From positions 74,106-138,105 of the forward strand of contig JAYGEX010000007.1 of NCBI GenBank assembly GCA_046582185.1: a stretch of DNA of 64,000 nucleotides, in the 5' to 3' direction. Each line of letters starts with the position of its first letter. Within the stretch, counting starts at the first letter, position 1. A program made the position numbers and the translations under genes. Below are positions 27,365-35,468 of the stretch, one piece after another. A model generated the notes under the pieces. That model was not told the origin of the DNA and did no database searches. It saw only the letters and a list, made by a program, of their open reading frames with translations. This DNA is from GCA-002726655 sp046582185 (GTDB lineage: Bacteria > Pseudomonadota > Gammaproteobacteria > Pseudomonadales > Azotimanducaceae).

Positions 27365-27410
27365 CTTACTCTGTCTTCCGATTCCCCTGTAGAAAATGAC
27401 GTGTATCGCC

Positions 27411-27429
27411 GGGTGGGATGAATGCAAAT
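27411..27429. repeat. Short dispersed repeat, copy 2
   Basis: GGGTGGGATGAATGCAAAT, 18 of 19 bases identical to 23204-23222, in the same position relative to the preceding gene end. Confidence 0.6.
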
Positions 27430-27434
27430 TCAGA

Positions 27435-27650
27435 CTAGTTCAGTTTTAGTTCAACCCTGAACTGATTGAATCCACTCTGCTTGTTCAGGTTTTTCGTTTC
27501 CCGAACCAGGTGACGGGCAAATTGTTTAAGTTTGATTGGATCGCTGCCAGATGAAGTATAGATAGATTGCATGACCTGGGAAAACATTGCTGTAAGCTGA
27601 TCCTTATTGATGTCAGTTAACGAAAACGCCGTCAGGTGCAATTTGATCAA
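27435..27650 (-). CDS. Small hypothetical protein, doubtful
   Basis: 71 codons from a TTG; the composition (KLHLTAFSLTDINKDQLTAMF, then HLVRETKNLNKQ) looks protein-like, with charged and hydrophobic residues in sensible positions, but I do not recognise it. No good start or ribosome binding site is visible. A separate short frame immediately upstream (MRQMPNEDGEKTLESSPVQFGQD, minus strand near 27720-27650) suggests a frameshifted remnant of one gene. Confidence 0.3.
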   Translation of the reverse strand: MIKLHLTAFSLTDINKDQLTAMFSQVMQSIYTSSGSDPIKLKQFARHLVRETKNLNKQSGFNQFRVELKLN

Positions 27651-27990
27651 TCTTGGCCAAACTGCACTGGTGAGCTTTCCAGGGTTTTTTCACCATCCTC
27701 GTTAGGCATCTGTCGCATTCGAGGAGGGTGCTTACGATCGACTAGACGACAATTTTTGGGTACCCATGACCAGGCAATACCCCGCAATGCTGAGTGCACC
27801 GTCAATGCGGTACGCCTGGGACATAAGAAAACAGTTTTATAACGACGAATTGAATCGTCCTATGCTTACAGAAGTCTGAAGCAAATTCCTAAATGTAGGG
27901 TGTCATGATTTACTTACTATTTGCATAACAATCACGGCCTTGGCACAGTGGTAACGCAAAGAGGCCAAATTTCAACACGAGCAGCTCGCC
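27651..27990. other. Intergenic stretch with a repeat relic
   Basis: 340 bp with no convincing gene. From about 27850 to 27925 it carries a degraded copy of the repeat also found at 31801-31925: CTTACAGAAGTCTG, then AAATTCCTAAATGTAGGGTGTC, compared with CTTACAATGGTCTG and ATTTCCTAAATGCAGAATGTCC. Confidence 0.5.
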
Positions 27991-29130
27991 ATGACCTATG
28001 AAATCAAACGCTTCCCTCACTCTGGTACCATTGATGCCGATGGTCATATTCTGGAGCCTGCGGATCTGTGGGAAAACTATCTGGAAGATCAATATAAAGA
28101 TCGCGCCTTACGAATCAAGGTGGATGACGACGGTTATGAATACCTCGAAATCAATCAATTACCCTCAAAACGCTCTCGCAAGGGGTCACTGGGATTACTT
28201 GGCGCCATGGGTGAAGAAGACATGCGACCCAGCCCGGAGAGGCGTTATTCGGACAACATGCCTTTTGGTTCCTGCGACGCCGGTCAACGACTGGACCTGA
28301 TGCAGCAGGAGAACCTCGAATGCACCTTGCTGTACCCAACCATTGGTCTGTTATGGGAGGTCGAACTGAAGGACCCGGAACTTAGCCTGGCCTATTGTCG
28401 GGCCTATAACCGCTGGATCGCGGACTTCTGCCGCGACTCAAAGGGAAAGTTGGTACCCATCGCCCAACTTACCCTGCTTGATGTTGCAGGTTCCGTGCAG
28501 GAGCTTGAGCGGGCGGTCAGGGACGGCTGTAAAGGTGCATGGGTCAACCCTTTTAACCATCATAAAATCATTCACGGTGATGAAGCACACTATCCCCTGT
28601 TCCAAAAATGTGTCGAACTGGATGTGCCACTGGCGATTCACCCTACGTTCACGCCCCACCCAGCAGCGGCTGATATTTTTGAGTGGCCCCGGCGCGGTCG
28701 GGCCTGGGGTGAGGCCATCTGGCTGCGAGCCATCGTCCAACAGGCGCTGATTTCGTTTTTTTCACTGGGCACGTTGGAGAAATTTCCAGCGTTACGGCTC
28801 GGTGTCCTGGAAACAGGTTCCGGTTGGATTGGCGCCATGCTGGACCGACTGGATGCATTCTCGGAATCCATGAACATTAAGCGCACTTCAGCCACAGAAT
28901 TGTTTCGTCGGCAGTGCTTTATTTCCGGTGATCCTGACGAAACAGCGGCACCGCACATTATCGAACATGTTGGCGCAGATTGTTTTATGTGGGCGACAGA
29001 CTATCCGCACCCGGATCACCCTCACACCTGGGTAGATGACCTAACGCGCTATGCCGAGCAACTATCCGCAGAAGCCCGCCCTAAAGTTCTGGGCGAAAAC
29101 GTGAAGCGCATTTACAAGTTAGCGTACTGA
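27991..29130 (+). CDS. Amidohydrolase 2 (ACMSD-like metal-dependent hydrolase)
   Basis: 379 residues. The N-terminal metal motif IDADGHILEP, the IHPTF block, and the C-terminal MWATDYPHPDHP (metal aspartate) match the amidohydro_2 family of decarboxylases/hydrolases. Only one histidine is present in the usual H-x-H position (D-G-H), as is common in this subfamily. The start is ATG at 27991. Likely role: hydrolysis or decarboxylation of an aromatic or cyclic acid; unknown. Confidence 0.86.
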   Translation: MTYEIKRFPHSGTIDADGHILEPADLWENYLEDQYKDRALRIKVDDDGYEYLEINQLPSKRSRKGSLGLLGAMGEEDMRPSPERRYSDNMPFGSCDAGQRLDLMQQENLECTLLYPTIGLLWEVELKDPELSLAYCRAYNRWIADFCRDSKGKLVPIAQLTLLDVAGSVQELERAVRDGCKGAWVNPFNHHKIIHGDEAHYPLFQKCVELDVPLAIHPTFTPHPAAADIFEWPRRGRAWGEAIWLRAIVQQALISFFSLGTLEKFPALRLGVLETGSGWIGAMLDRLDAFSESMNIKRTSATELFRRQCFISGDPDETAAPHIIEHVGADCFMWATDYPHPDHPHTWVDDLTRYAEQLSAEARPKVLGENVKRIYKLAY

Positions 29131-29167
29131 CGCTTCACATTGCTCTGGTATCAGATTTCTGATTCCA

Positions 29168-29938
29168 TTACTGGGGCAGCTTGGAAAAATCGGGAGCTCG
29201 TTTCTCCAGGAAGGCGGCAACAGCTTCACGATTGGCTGGTGCACCAGTGAGCCTGGCAAACGCCTTGTCTTCAGATGCGCGCGCCCGCGAAAAGCCGTCC
29301 TCGCGATGCTGGATCAACAGGTTCTTGGTGGTCACCAGTGAAATCAACGGCATGGCAGCAATCTCCTTAGCTTTAGCTAATACATCACGCATCAATTCAT
29401 CGGGTTCTGATACGCGAAAAACAAGCCCAATATCTTTTGCCTCTGCCGCGTCGAGCCATCGTGCAGTAAAAAGGATATCTGCCGCGTTTGCCGAGCCAAT
29501 CACTTTAGGCAAAAGATATGAGTTGCCAGCCTCAACGGTCACACCCAAGGATGCAAAGGGTGCGCGCAAACGTGCGGTGCTGGACATATAAACCAGGTCG
29601 CAATGGGGTAGCAGTGTTAGGCCGATGCCAACACCAATGCCGTTCACTGCGGCCATCAGCGGCTTCGGAAATGCGGCGACCGTTTTAATGAAATAGCCAA
29701 ACTGGCTTACAAAACCTTTTTCGCGACGCGACGGATCACCCATCTCTCCCAGGTCCTGACCGGCAGAAAATGCACGACCTGAACCGGTAATAATCACAAC
29801 GGAGACTTCATCGTTTGTCGCTGCTGCAGAAAGTGCGTCGCCAACCGCTTTGTACATCTCATCATTAAACGCATTAAGTGCGGCAGGTCGATTTAGAGTT
29901 AAGGTTTGAACTCGCGCGCTGGTTTCGATGCTTATCAT
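29168..29938 (-). CDS. Enoyl-CoA hydratase/isomerase family protein
   Basis: 256 residues of crotonase fold: LNRPAALNAFNDEMY, the oxyanion-hole segment GRAFSAGQDLGEMGDP, and MAAVNGIGVGIGLTLLPHCDLVYMSS with FASLGVTVEAGNSYLLPKVIG, where E of VEAG is one of the usual catalytic positions. The likely reaction is hydration or isomerisation of an enoyl-CoA. Start overlaps the VOC gene's stop by 4 bp (ATGA), so the two form an operon. Confidence 0.88.
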   Translation of the reverse strand: MISIETSARVQTLTLNRPAALNAFNDEMYKAVGDALSAAATNDEVSVVIITGSGRAFSAGQDLGEMGDPSRREKGFVSQFGYFIKTVAAFPKPLMAAVNGIGVGIGLTLLPHCDLVYMSSTARLRAPFASLGVTVEAGNSYLLPKVIGSANAADILFTARWLDAAEAKDIGLVFRVSEPDELMRDVLAKAKEIAAMPLISLVTTKNLLIQHREDGFSRARASEDKAFARLTGAPANREAVAAFLEKRAPDFSKLPQ

Positions 29939-30798
29939 ATTTGCTCAACTCTCTCTGGGTGCCCGGACCACTGCCAGGCTTTGGTTGGCCTTGAGAGACC
30001 AAGCATCATGCCGCCGAGTGATTTAGGATGGAGCCACAAACCATCGGCTGGCTTGTCATCACTACGTCCTTCAGGCCGATCTACCGTCACAGCTTCACCG
30101 CGTGCTTTAACCCGGGCCTCGATTTCCAGGAGGTCGGACGTTTCCGCGTATGCCATATACAGGCAGGCACCAGTCTTGCCGAAGAAGCGACCCATGGTAT
30201 TCGTGGGCTCCAGGGGTGTGATTACTTCGAATCGATGCAGTAAGTCTTTTCGGAACAGGGTGAGAGTCCCTGAGTATCCGAAACCGGGCGAGTTAATTTC
30301 AACAAACTCCTGGGCATCCAGCGAAAATACACGTGCAAACTTTGCTGTCTCCTCGACTGAATTCGCGGCCAGCAATGTCGCCTCATAGAAGAAGTCTGTC
30401 AATCCAACTGCCGGTCTATCCTCATGCCTACTAACGATAACACGAAGCCCTTCAATACCAATATCACGGCCATCGATAAACAGCTGGCTACGTTCTTCGA
30501 CAATGTTCTCGAACTGAGGCGAGAGGCTAGCCTGTACTTCCTTTACGTCAGCACAGGAAACACCAGCTCCGAACATGTGGGCTCCACGGCTCGCGACTGC
30601 ATCTGCCACAACGCCAGCGCCATCAGCTTCAAGGAGCTCAATAATTCCTGACCCCAGCCTTAAACTGGTTCTTGAAGCGCCAAGGCATGCAATCTTGTCT
30701 GTGCCAGAGACTTCGGCATCGAGTATAGATTGCCAACCCTCTATAGCTTTAGATACATCAGGTACGGCAAGTTGTATACGATCAATTTCCAGCAACAT
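29935..30798 (-). CDS. VOC (glyoxalase/dioxygenase fold) family protein
   Basis: 287 residues with two betaalphabetabetabeta modules: IDRIQLAVPDVSKAIEGWQSILDAEVSGTD at the N-terminus and DFFYEATLLAANSVEETAKFARVFSLDAQEF in the second half, then FFGKTGACLYMAYAETSD. The role cannot be told from sequence; it is translationally coupled to an enoyl-CoA hydratase, suggesting an acyl-CoA or methylmalonyl-CoA-epimerase-like step. That is inference only. Confidence 0.82.
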   Translation of the reverse strand: MLLEIDRIQLAVPDVSKAIEGWQSILDAEVSGTDKIACLGASRTSLRLGSGIIELLEADGAGVVADAVASRGAHMFGAGVSCADVKEVQASLSPQFENIVEERSQLFIDGRDIGIEGLRVIVSRHEDRPAVGLTDFFYEATLLAANSVEETAKFARVFSLDAQEFVEINSPGFGYSGTLTLFRKDLLHRFEVITPLEPTNTMGRFFGKTGACLYMAYAETSDLLEIEARVKARGEAVTVDRPEGRSDDKPADGLWLHPKSLGGMMLGLSRPTKAWQWSGHPERVEQI

Positions 30799-30888
30799 AG
30801 TCTTCCTCGTTTCATTCTTACAGATATGGGAACAAGCTGAACAAGTTACTACATCAAGACTGAAAAAATCCAGTTTCGATAAATGGCA

Positions 30889-30930
30889 GGAAGTGCAGTC
30901 TGTAGGATGTCCTGATTTATTGTATTGACG
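30889..30930. repeat. Relic of the TTGGGACA/TGTCCTGATTTA repeat
   Basis: GGAAGTGCAGTCTGTAGGATGTCCTGATTTATTGTA matches the right end of the element at 31801-31925 (AAATGCAGAATGTCCTGATTTATTGTA). It lies in the shared upstream region of the VOC gene and the nitroreductase gene. Confidence 0.6.
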
Positions 30931-31090
30931 CTACCAGAACCTGAGATGGACATAGGCCGCAAAGGCCTTCTGGATGTCCGCAATTCTATCTGATATGGAA
31001 GGTTGCGTAGAACGCATCAGAGATATGGAGATACATTCTTCTAGGGTATTCTAGTATCCTGATTATCAATCACAGTGACGAGGAGAAAAC

Positions 31091-31723
31091 ATGTCGGAAG
31101 AGATGGGAATATTTGAGGTGATGTTTAACAGTCGAGCAATGCGGCGTTTGGATACTCGCGAGGTTCCTGAAGATGTGCTTGTTAAACTCATCGAATCAGC
31201 GAATCAGGCTCCTTCCGGCTCCAATATGCAAAACGGGCGCTGGATTGTCGTGCGTGATCAAGCGGTAAAGCAAAAGCTTGCTGATCTGAACCGGAAAGGC
31301 GTGGAAGCGTATATAGGTCCACAAGCATCTCGTCCTGGCAGTCTTCCGCATCAGTCAGAGGAAAAGCGCAAACGGATGTTAAATGCGGTGCTCTGGCAAA
31401 TGGAACATATGCATGAATTCCCTGCATTAGTCATTGCCTGTATGGAGTTTGGGCAAAAAGTAGATGCTGCAACCATGGCTCGAGGCGGCGGTTCAATTTG
31501 GCCTGGTATTCAAAATCTCTTGTTGGCAGCACGTGCATTAGGTCTCGGTGCAGCGCCGACCACCCTCGCACTAGGGGATCATACGGCAGTGGCGGAAGCC
31601 TTGAACTTGCCAGAGACTATGGGCGCATTCTGTTTGATCCCAGTTGGATATCCGCTCGGCAAGTTTGGCGCCGTCACGCGTAAGCCTGTGGATGAAATTA
31701 TGCGATTTGATCACTGGTCTTGA
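31091..31723 (+). CDS. Nitroreductase family protein
   Basis: 210 residues, typical length. The FMN phosphate-binding start (FNSRAMRRLDTREVP), the helix NQAPSGSNMQNGRWIVV and the C-terminal LLAARALGLGAAPTTLAL with CLIPVGYPLGKFG match the FMN-dependent nitroreductase fold. It reduces a nitro- or quinone-like compound with NAD(P)H, or acts as an FMN reductase for another enzyme. The ribosome binding site GAGGAG precedes the ATG. Monocistronic. Confidence 0.88.
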   Translation: MSEEMGIFEVMFNSRAMRRLDTREVPEDVLVKLIESANQAPSGSNMQNGRWIVVRDQAVKQKLADLNRKGVEAYIGPQASRPGSLPHQSEEKRKRMLNAVLWQMEHMHEFPALVIACMEFGQKVDAATMARGGGSIWPGIQNLLLAARALGLGAAPTTLALGDHTAVAEALNLPETMGAFCLIPVGYPLGKFGAVTRKPVDEIMRFDHWS

Positions 31724-31750
31724 GCTGCATTATAGAAATGGATCTTACCC

Positions 31751-31776
31751 GCGCGGCAGCACCGCGCAAAAAAAAA
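31751..31776. repeat. GC hairpin followed by an A run
   Basis: GCGCGG (31751-31756), loop CAGCA, CCGCGC (31762-31767), then nine A. It lies after the nitroreductase stop. The order hairpin-then-A does not fit a Rho-independent terminator on either strand, since the T run would precede the stem on the minus strand. Confidence 0.5.
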
Positions 31777-31800
31777 CCCGGATATCAAACAAGCAGATAT

Positions 31801-31925
31801 AGATGGCTCGGAGAGGGGATTTGGGACAGCCAGGTCTCATCTCCTGCTTACAAATAAAATGGTCGAACTCTTACAATGGTCTGCGGCAATTTCCTAAATG
31901 CAGAATGTCCTGATTTATTGTAACG
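31801..31925. repeat. Fuller copy of the dispersed TTGGGACA repeat
   Basis: Starts with GATTTGGGACAGCCAGG and shares CTTACAAATAAAATGGTC...TCTTACAATGGTCTG with the element at 18241-18310 (CCATAAATAAAATGGTCAATTACTTACAGTCT). It ends CCTAAATGCAGAATGTCCTGATTTATTG. At about 120 bp without coding potential it looks like a miniature mobile or REP-type unit. Confidence 0.65.
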
Positions 31926-32001
31926 GGGAAAATAGTATCATTCATATATTCTGGTACACTGCGCCCCTTCGTGCGCTCCACGGGCATTATATCCGCAGCA
32001 G

Positions 32002-33393
32002 TTGAGCACTGTGTTGTACAAACTTCTAAAGATCGAAAAAAATACGCTAAGCGAGCTGATGACTATCGCCTATCCAATGGTGGTGTCACAGGGTGCATTT
32101 GCGGTGATGATTTTTACCGACCGCTACTTCATGTCGCTGATCAGTCCAACCCATATGGCAGCATCACTGGGTGGTGGTGTGGCATCGTTCTTCTGTATGT
32201 CGTTGTTTATTGGCGTGCTCTCCTATGCCAATGCTCTAGTCGCTCAATACTACGGTGCCAGGGATCTTGAAAAGTGCCCAAGAGTGGTTACCCAAGGTCT
32301 TATATTATGCATTGGATTCATCCCGCTGTTGTTATTGATCGGCTACTTTGTTGGTAATCTGTTTAACCTTATGGGACATGCGCCCGAGATGGAGGTCCTT
32401 GAGCTTAAGTACTTTTATATCCTTATTTGGGGCTCCGGTATTGGCTTGATAAAAACCTGTTTTGCCTCTTATTTTACGGGGATTGCCAAGACACGCGTCG
32501 TTATGTTTGCTGACACAATTGGCGTTGCTTTAAATATACCACTCACTTATGTATTGATTTTTGGCACCTGGTATTTTCCAGAACTCGGGATCGAAGGGGC
32601 GGCCTATGCCACCATTATCTGTTCGGTCATTAGCCTGTTCGTCTTTATGCTTTTCTATTTTGAACGCCACCACAGGACGAAATACAAGATTAACGATTCA
32701 TTCAATCTTGAAATTGGCATTCTGCGGCGTTATATGAGGTTGGGGATTCCATCAGGGATCGAGATGTTCCTGAATGTGGCGGCGTTCAATCTGTTTTTGC
32801 TGATGTATCAATCTTACGGCATTGCCGAAGCCGCATCGGCGGCGATTGTTTTCAACTGGGATATTATGTCCTTTGTACCAATGATCGGACTGAACGTTGC
32901 GCTAATTAGCATGGTGGGTCGCTTTGTAGGTGAAAGAAACCTGGACCGAATGCGAGAGGTCATTGTATCGGGCTTTTTGATTAGCCTTGCATACTCCAGT
33001 TTCCTTGCCTTTGCCTTCGTAGTTTTTCGTGAACCCCTGGTCGCGATATTTATTGTTGAAGGTCAGCATTCCAGTGCAATTCTGGAATTGTCGACTTTTA
33101 TGATGGTTGGACTCGCCAGCTATGTACTGGCTGATGCGATCATCCTTGTGGCTGGCGGCGTGTTGCGGGGTGCGGGTGATACTCAATGGTTGATGTGGGC
33201 ATCAGTGTTGCTCCATTGGGCGATGCTACTTGCTCAGTACGTGGTTATTAAAATTTTGTACCTAGGTCCTCGTACGGCGTGGGTGGTTTTTGTTGTAATG
33301 ATTATATTAACCGCCATCGTCTATCTGTTTCGACTTAGAAGCGGAAAATGGCGCTCCCCTGAGGCATTAGCCAGAGTGATGGCTGAACAGTAA
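32002..33393 (+). CDS. MATE family efflux transporter
   Basis: 463 residues with twelve membrane segments in two halves. Typical MATE features are PMVVSQGAFAVMIFTDRYFMSLISP in helix 1-2 and the mirrored RLGIPSGIEMFLNVAAFNLFLLMYQ at the start of the second half. Probably exports cationic compounds with Na+ or H+ exchange. The start is uncertain: TTG at 32002 or GTG at 32011, neither with a strong ribosome binding site. Confidence 0.85.
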   Translation: MSTVLYKLLKIEKNTLSELMTIAYPMVVSQGAFAVMIFTDRYFMSLISPTHMAASLGGGVASFFCMSLFIGVLSYANALVAQYYGARDLEKCPRVVTQGLILCIGFIPLLLLIGYFVGNLFNLMGHAPEMEVLELKYFYILIWGSGIGLIKTCFASYFTGIAKTRVVMFADTIGVALNIPLTYVLIFGTWYFPELGIEGAAYATIICSVISLFVFMLFYFERHHRTKYKINDSFNLEIGILRRYMRLGIPSGIEMFLNVAAFNLFLLMYQSYGIAEAASAAIVFNWDIMSFVPMIGLNVALISMVGRFVGERNLDRMREVIVSGFLISLAYSSFLAFAFVVFREPLVAIFIVEGQHSSAILELSTFMMVGLASYVLADAIILVAGGVLRGAGDTQWLMWASVLLHWAMLLAQYVVIKILYLGPRTAWVVFVVMIILTAIVYLFRLRSGKWRSPEALARVMAEQ

Positions 33394-33530
33394 TTACTTT
33401 TTGGTCGTGGGTGATTCAGATTGCGTGTTGTCCGATTCCCGGCATCGATGGTTCTAGCAATTCAAGACAGTGCAGAATAGATAGCGTACTATTCGTTCAA
33501 TTCTGAACTGACCAGCAAAGGAGAATAACC

Positions 33531-34682
33531 ATGGCCGAAGCCTTTATGGCGTATCCGGAGCTTCGATATCCATTCGAAGCGACGCAAATCCATCAGCAGG
33601 GTAGTACTACTATTCTGTATCAGGGAAAAGTTGTTACCCTTGATAAAACGGGCAGTGGCGATGGTTTGCTCATCCGCCTGGCAGATCTCACCAGGGTTAA
33701 TGGTTTCGAAGTAAAGCCCGAAGGTGCTTGCTACAAAGACATGTGCATCCCGATGAATGACAAGCTGCTCATCAATCAGGATGGCCAGCAGTGGTTTAGT
33801 CTGACTGCTTTTGCAGATCTTCTCGGCCAGGCATACGTGGTTGACCATGAAGCCGGTGTCTGGAGCTTTGCAGAAATCCCGGCCAAACGTGAAAGCATGC
33901 AGGTAGATGCGATGGCGCCAGAGTTTGAACTTACTGACAGGAAGGGCAAAGTGATCAGAATGTCAGACTTCAAAGGTAAAAAGGCGCTTATTGTGACCTG
34001 GTCGTCGTGGTGAGGATGCTTTCTTGATGTGCCCGTGTGGCAACAAGTATACGAAGAAATAAACGATCCTGATTTTGTGCTCATTTGTGTTGCAGAAGAT
34101 ACTGGCGGTGAAGCGGTGGCAGGGCCCATATTCGATGCGGCTAGCCCTACCTACATCCAGATCATCGACGAAAATCATATCATCAGTAGTGTATTCAATT
34201 TCGTGAATGTGCCTTCTTCAGTGTGGATTGATGAGGAAGGTAAAATTGTGCGTATTGACGAAGGCACCTATTCAAAGGTCCATACAATAAGTGCAGGTGA
34301 GCAGACCGTTACGTTCGGCAACGATGTTTATACGCCTGCGTTGAAAGACTGGGTAGCAAAAGGGGCTGATAGCGAGTTTGTTCAGTCTGCTGCTACCGTG
34401 ACCGATAACATTCGCGATCATAGTGAAGATCAGCTGAAAGCCGATGCAGCATTTCGTTTAGGAAACCTGTTTCGCACCCATGGGCGACAAGAAAAAGCTG
34501 AGCACTATTGGGACCTGGCTCAGAAATTAAACCCTGATAGCATCAACTTCATTCGACAAAACCTGACTTTGTCAGAGGAAGGGTCTGCCGGTGAAACGTT
34601 CAGGAAGGTCATGGGTGAATATGTCAGTACCGGTAAAGACTGGTACCGGCCACTTGACCTGTCAATTGGCATCCAAAATTGA
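33531..34682 (+). CDS. Candidate selenoprotein: redoxin/TlpA-like protein with in-frame UGA at the redox site
   Basis: ATG at 33531 follows a good AAGGAG. The frame stops at TGA 34011-34013 but continues in the same frame to 34682, giving 383 residues if UGA is read as selenocysteine 161. The codon lies in VTWSSW-U-GCFLDVPVWQ, the position of the catalytic cysteine of thioredoxin-like redoxins, with Cys163 as partner. Domains: N-terminal region with GACYKDMC (about 1-130), redoxin core (about 125-260: APEFELTDRKGKVIRMSDFKGK, then VNVPSSVWIDEEGKIVRI) and a short TPR-like tail (ADAAFRLGNLFRTHGRQEKAEHYWDLA). A hairpin suitable as SECIS starts 10 nt after the UGA. The last seven residues are encoded by an IS21 end. 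No export signal is seen. A plain nonsense mutation is the alternative. Confidence 0.72.
34023..34047 (+). promoter_or_regulatory. Candidate bacterial SECIS hairpin
   Basis: CTTG (34023-34026) pairs with CAAG (34044-34047) and TGCC (34030-34033) with GGCA (34039-34042), leaving an asymmetric internal loop (ATG on the 5' side, A on the 3' side, including an unpaired U) and an apical loop CGTGT. A bulged U and a GU in the apical loop are what SelB recognises in the E. coli fdhF element, and the distance from the UGA (loop about 20-25 nt downstream) is right. Folding was done by eye. Confidence 0.5.
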
Positions 34683-34710
34683 CCCACTTTGGCATCCAAA
34701 ATTGACCCAC
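34668..34710. mobile_element. IS21-type terminal repeats
   Basis: The 20-mer GGCATCCAAAATTGACCCAC is present twice, at 34668-34687 and 34691-34710, with period 23. Such repeated GGGTCAATTTTGGATGCC blocks form the multiple terminal repeats of IS21-family elements. The first copy provides the stop codon of the upstream redoxin gene. Confidence 0.75.
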
Positions 34711-34719
34711 CCCTGAGGT

Positions 34720-34880
34720 CTACTTTTTGTGCTTTTGTTGGCTCTGTTTAAAACGATATGAGTCGTTCTTTGTTTCGATTATTGAGCAATGGTGGGTGAT
34801 TCTGTCCAGCAATGCCGTGGTCATTTTGGCATCCCCAAAACACTCACCCATTCGCCAAAATCAAGGTTTGTTGTGATGAT
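34720..34880 (-). pseudogene. istB: C-terminal fragment of IS21 helper ATPase IstB, frameshifted
   Basis: On the minus strand the sequence reads IITTNLDFGEWVSV, then after a one-base frame change in a TTTTGGGGAT run, GDAKMTTALLDRITHHCSIIETKNDSYRFKQS, ending at TAG (34720-34722). This is the C-terminus of IstB, the AAA+ helper of IS21 transposition. Only about 50 residues remain and the frame is broken, so the element is dead. Confidence 0.8.
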
Positions 34881-35190
34881 CAAACAACCTTCCATAAAAA
34901 CAATACATTTAGTTACTAGTTATGGCTCGGAAACAAATGTTCAAGAAATGGCTGGACGATTGGAAGATGTGAAACAGAGTCTTTTGGAATTCGATGTGCA
35001 ACTAAATATCACTGTTAATGAAAAATTACACGACCGTGAAATCCGCTTTGACAATGGTTGGTGCATTAAGATTGGAAGAGGATTGGATTTCTATCAAAGA
35101 CCAGAAAGCTGGTATGGAATCGGTGTTAGTGACATTTCACTGCGCAAGTGTTTAGAAACAAAGGTGGATATTTATAAGCTGCAAGACTAA
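34876..35190 (+). pseudogene. MITD1-like C-terminal (phospholipase D-fold, MIT_C) domain, N-terminally truncated
   Basis: From the ATG at 34876 the frame gives 104 residues: SIKTIHLVTSYG, LHDREIRFDNGWCIKIGRGL, DFYQRPESW, and the ending LRKCLETKVDIYKL. From memory these align almost motif for motif with the C-terminal half of the human MITD1 PLD-like domain (IKTIHLLTS, IHDREIRFNNGW, IKIGRGLDYF, DLRPCHETTVDIFH). The first part of that domain is missing: upstream sequence is the istB remnant on the opposite strand. The protein was therefore cut by the IS21 element. What the bacterial full-length protein does is not known to me. Confidence 0.65.
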
Positions 35191-35294
35191 GAATTATAAG
35201 ATCTTTAGACTAGTTCTTGTCATGCCATACCTGTGCCATACCAAAAGATTAAAATACCAAATAAGTGGTTTGGTGCTGTACAGCCCTTTATAAA

Positions 35295-35371
35295 TGGTGC
35301 CCCGAACAGGAGTCGAACCTGTGACCCCCCGCTTAGGAGGCGGATGCTCTATCCATCTGAGCTACCGGGGC
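35295..35371 (-). tRNA. tRNA-Arg (anticodon CCT)
   Basis: The minus strand folds as a cloverleaf: acceptor GCCCCGG with TCGGGGC, D-arm GCTC...GAGC, anticodon stem CCGCC/GGGGG-type with loop CTCCTAA (anticodon CCT), and T-arm ACAGG-TTCGACT-CCTGT. CCA is encoded (35295-35297). It reads the rare arginine codon AGG. It lies next to the IS21 and MIT_C remnants; tRNA genes are common integration points, although no integrase is present here. Confidence 0.95.
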
Positions 35372-35468
35372 GTGGGCCGGATTGTATCATCTTGGCTTTG
35401 GCGGAGTCTTCCGTATTTGCTTCCCGAGTTATGAGGTAAATAGCACATAGAGCAAACTTCCATTCCAA

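Noticed and set aside
31751..31776. GC hairpin as a Rho-independent terminator
   Set aside because: The run after the stem is A on the plus strand; on the minus strand the T run comes before the stem.
34029..34682. A separate gene starting at GTG 34029 after the redoxin's UGA
   Set aside because: It has no ribosome binding site, starts in mid-fold of the redoxin domain and shares the frame of the preceding half.
35295..35371. tRNA gene as the attachment site of an integrated island
   Set aside because: No integrase and no second copy of the tRNA 3' end is visible in the window.
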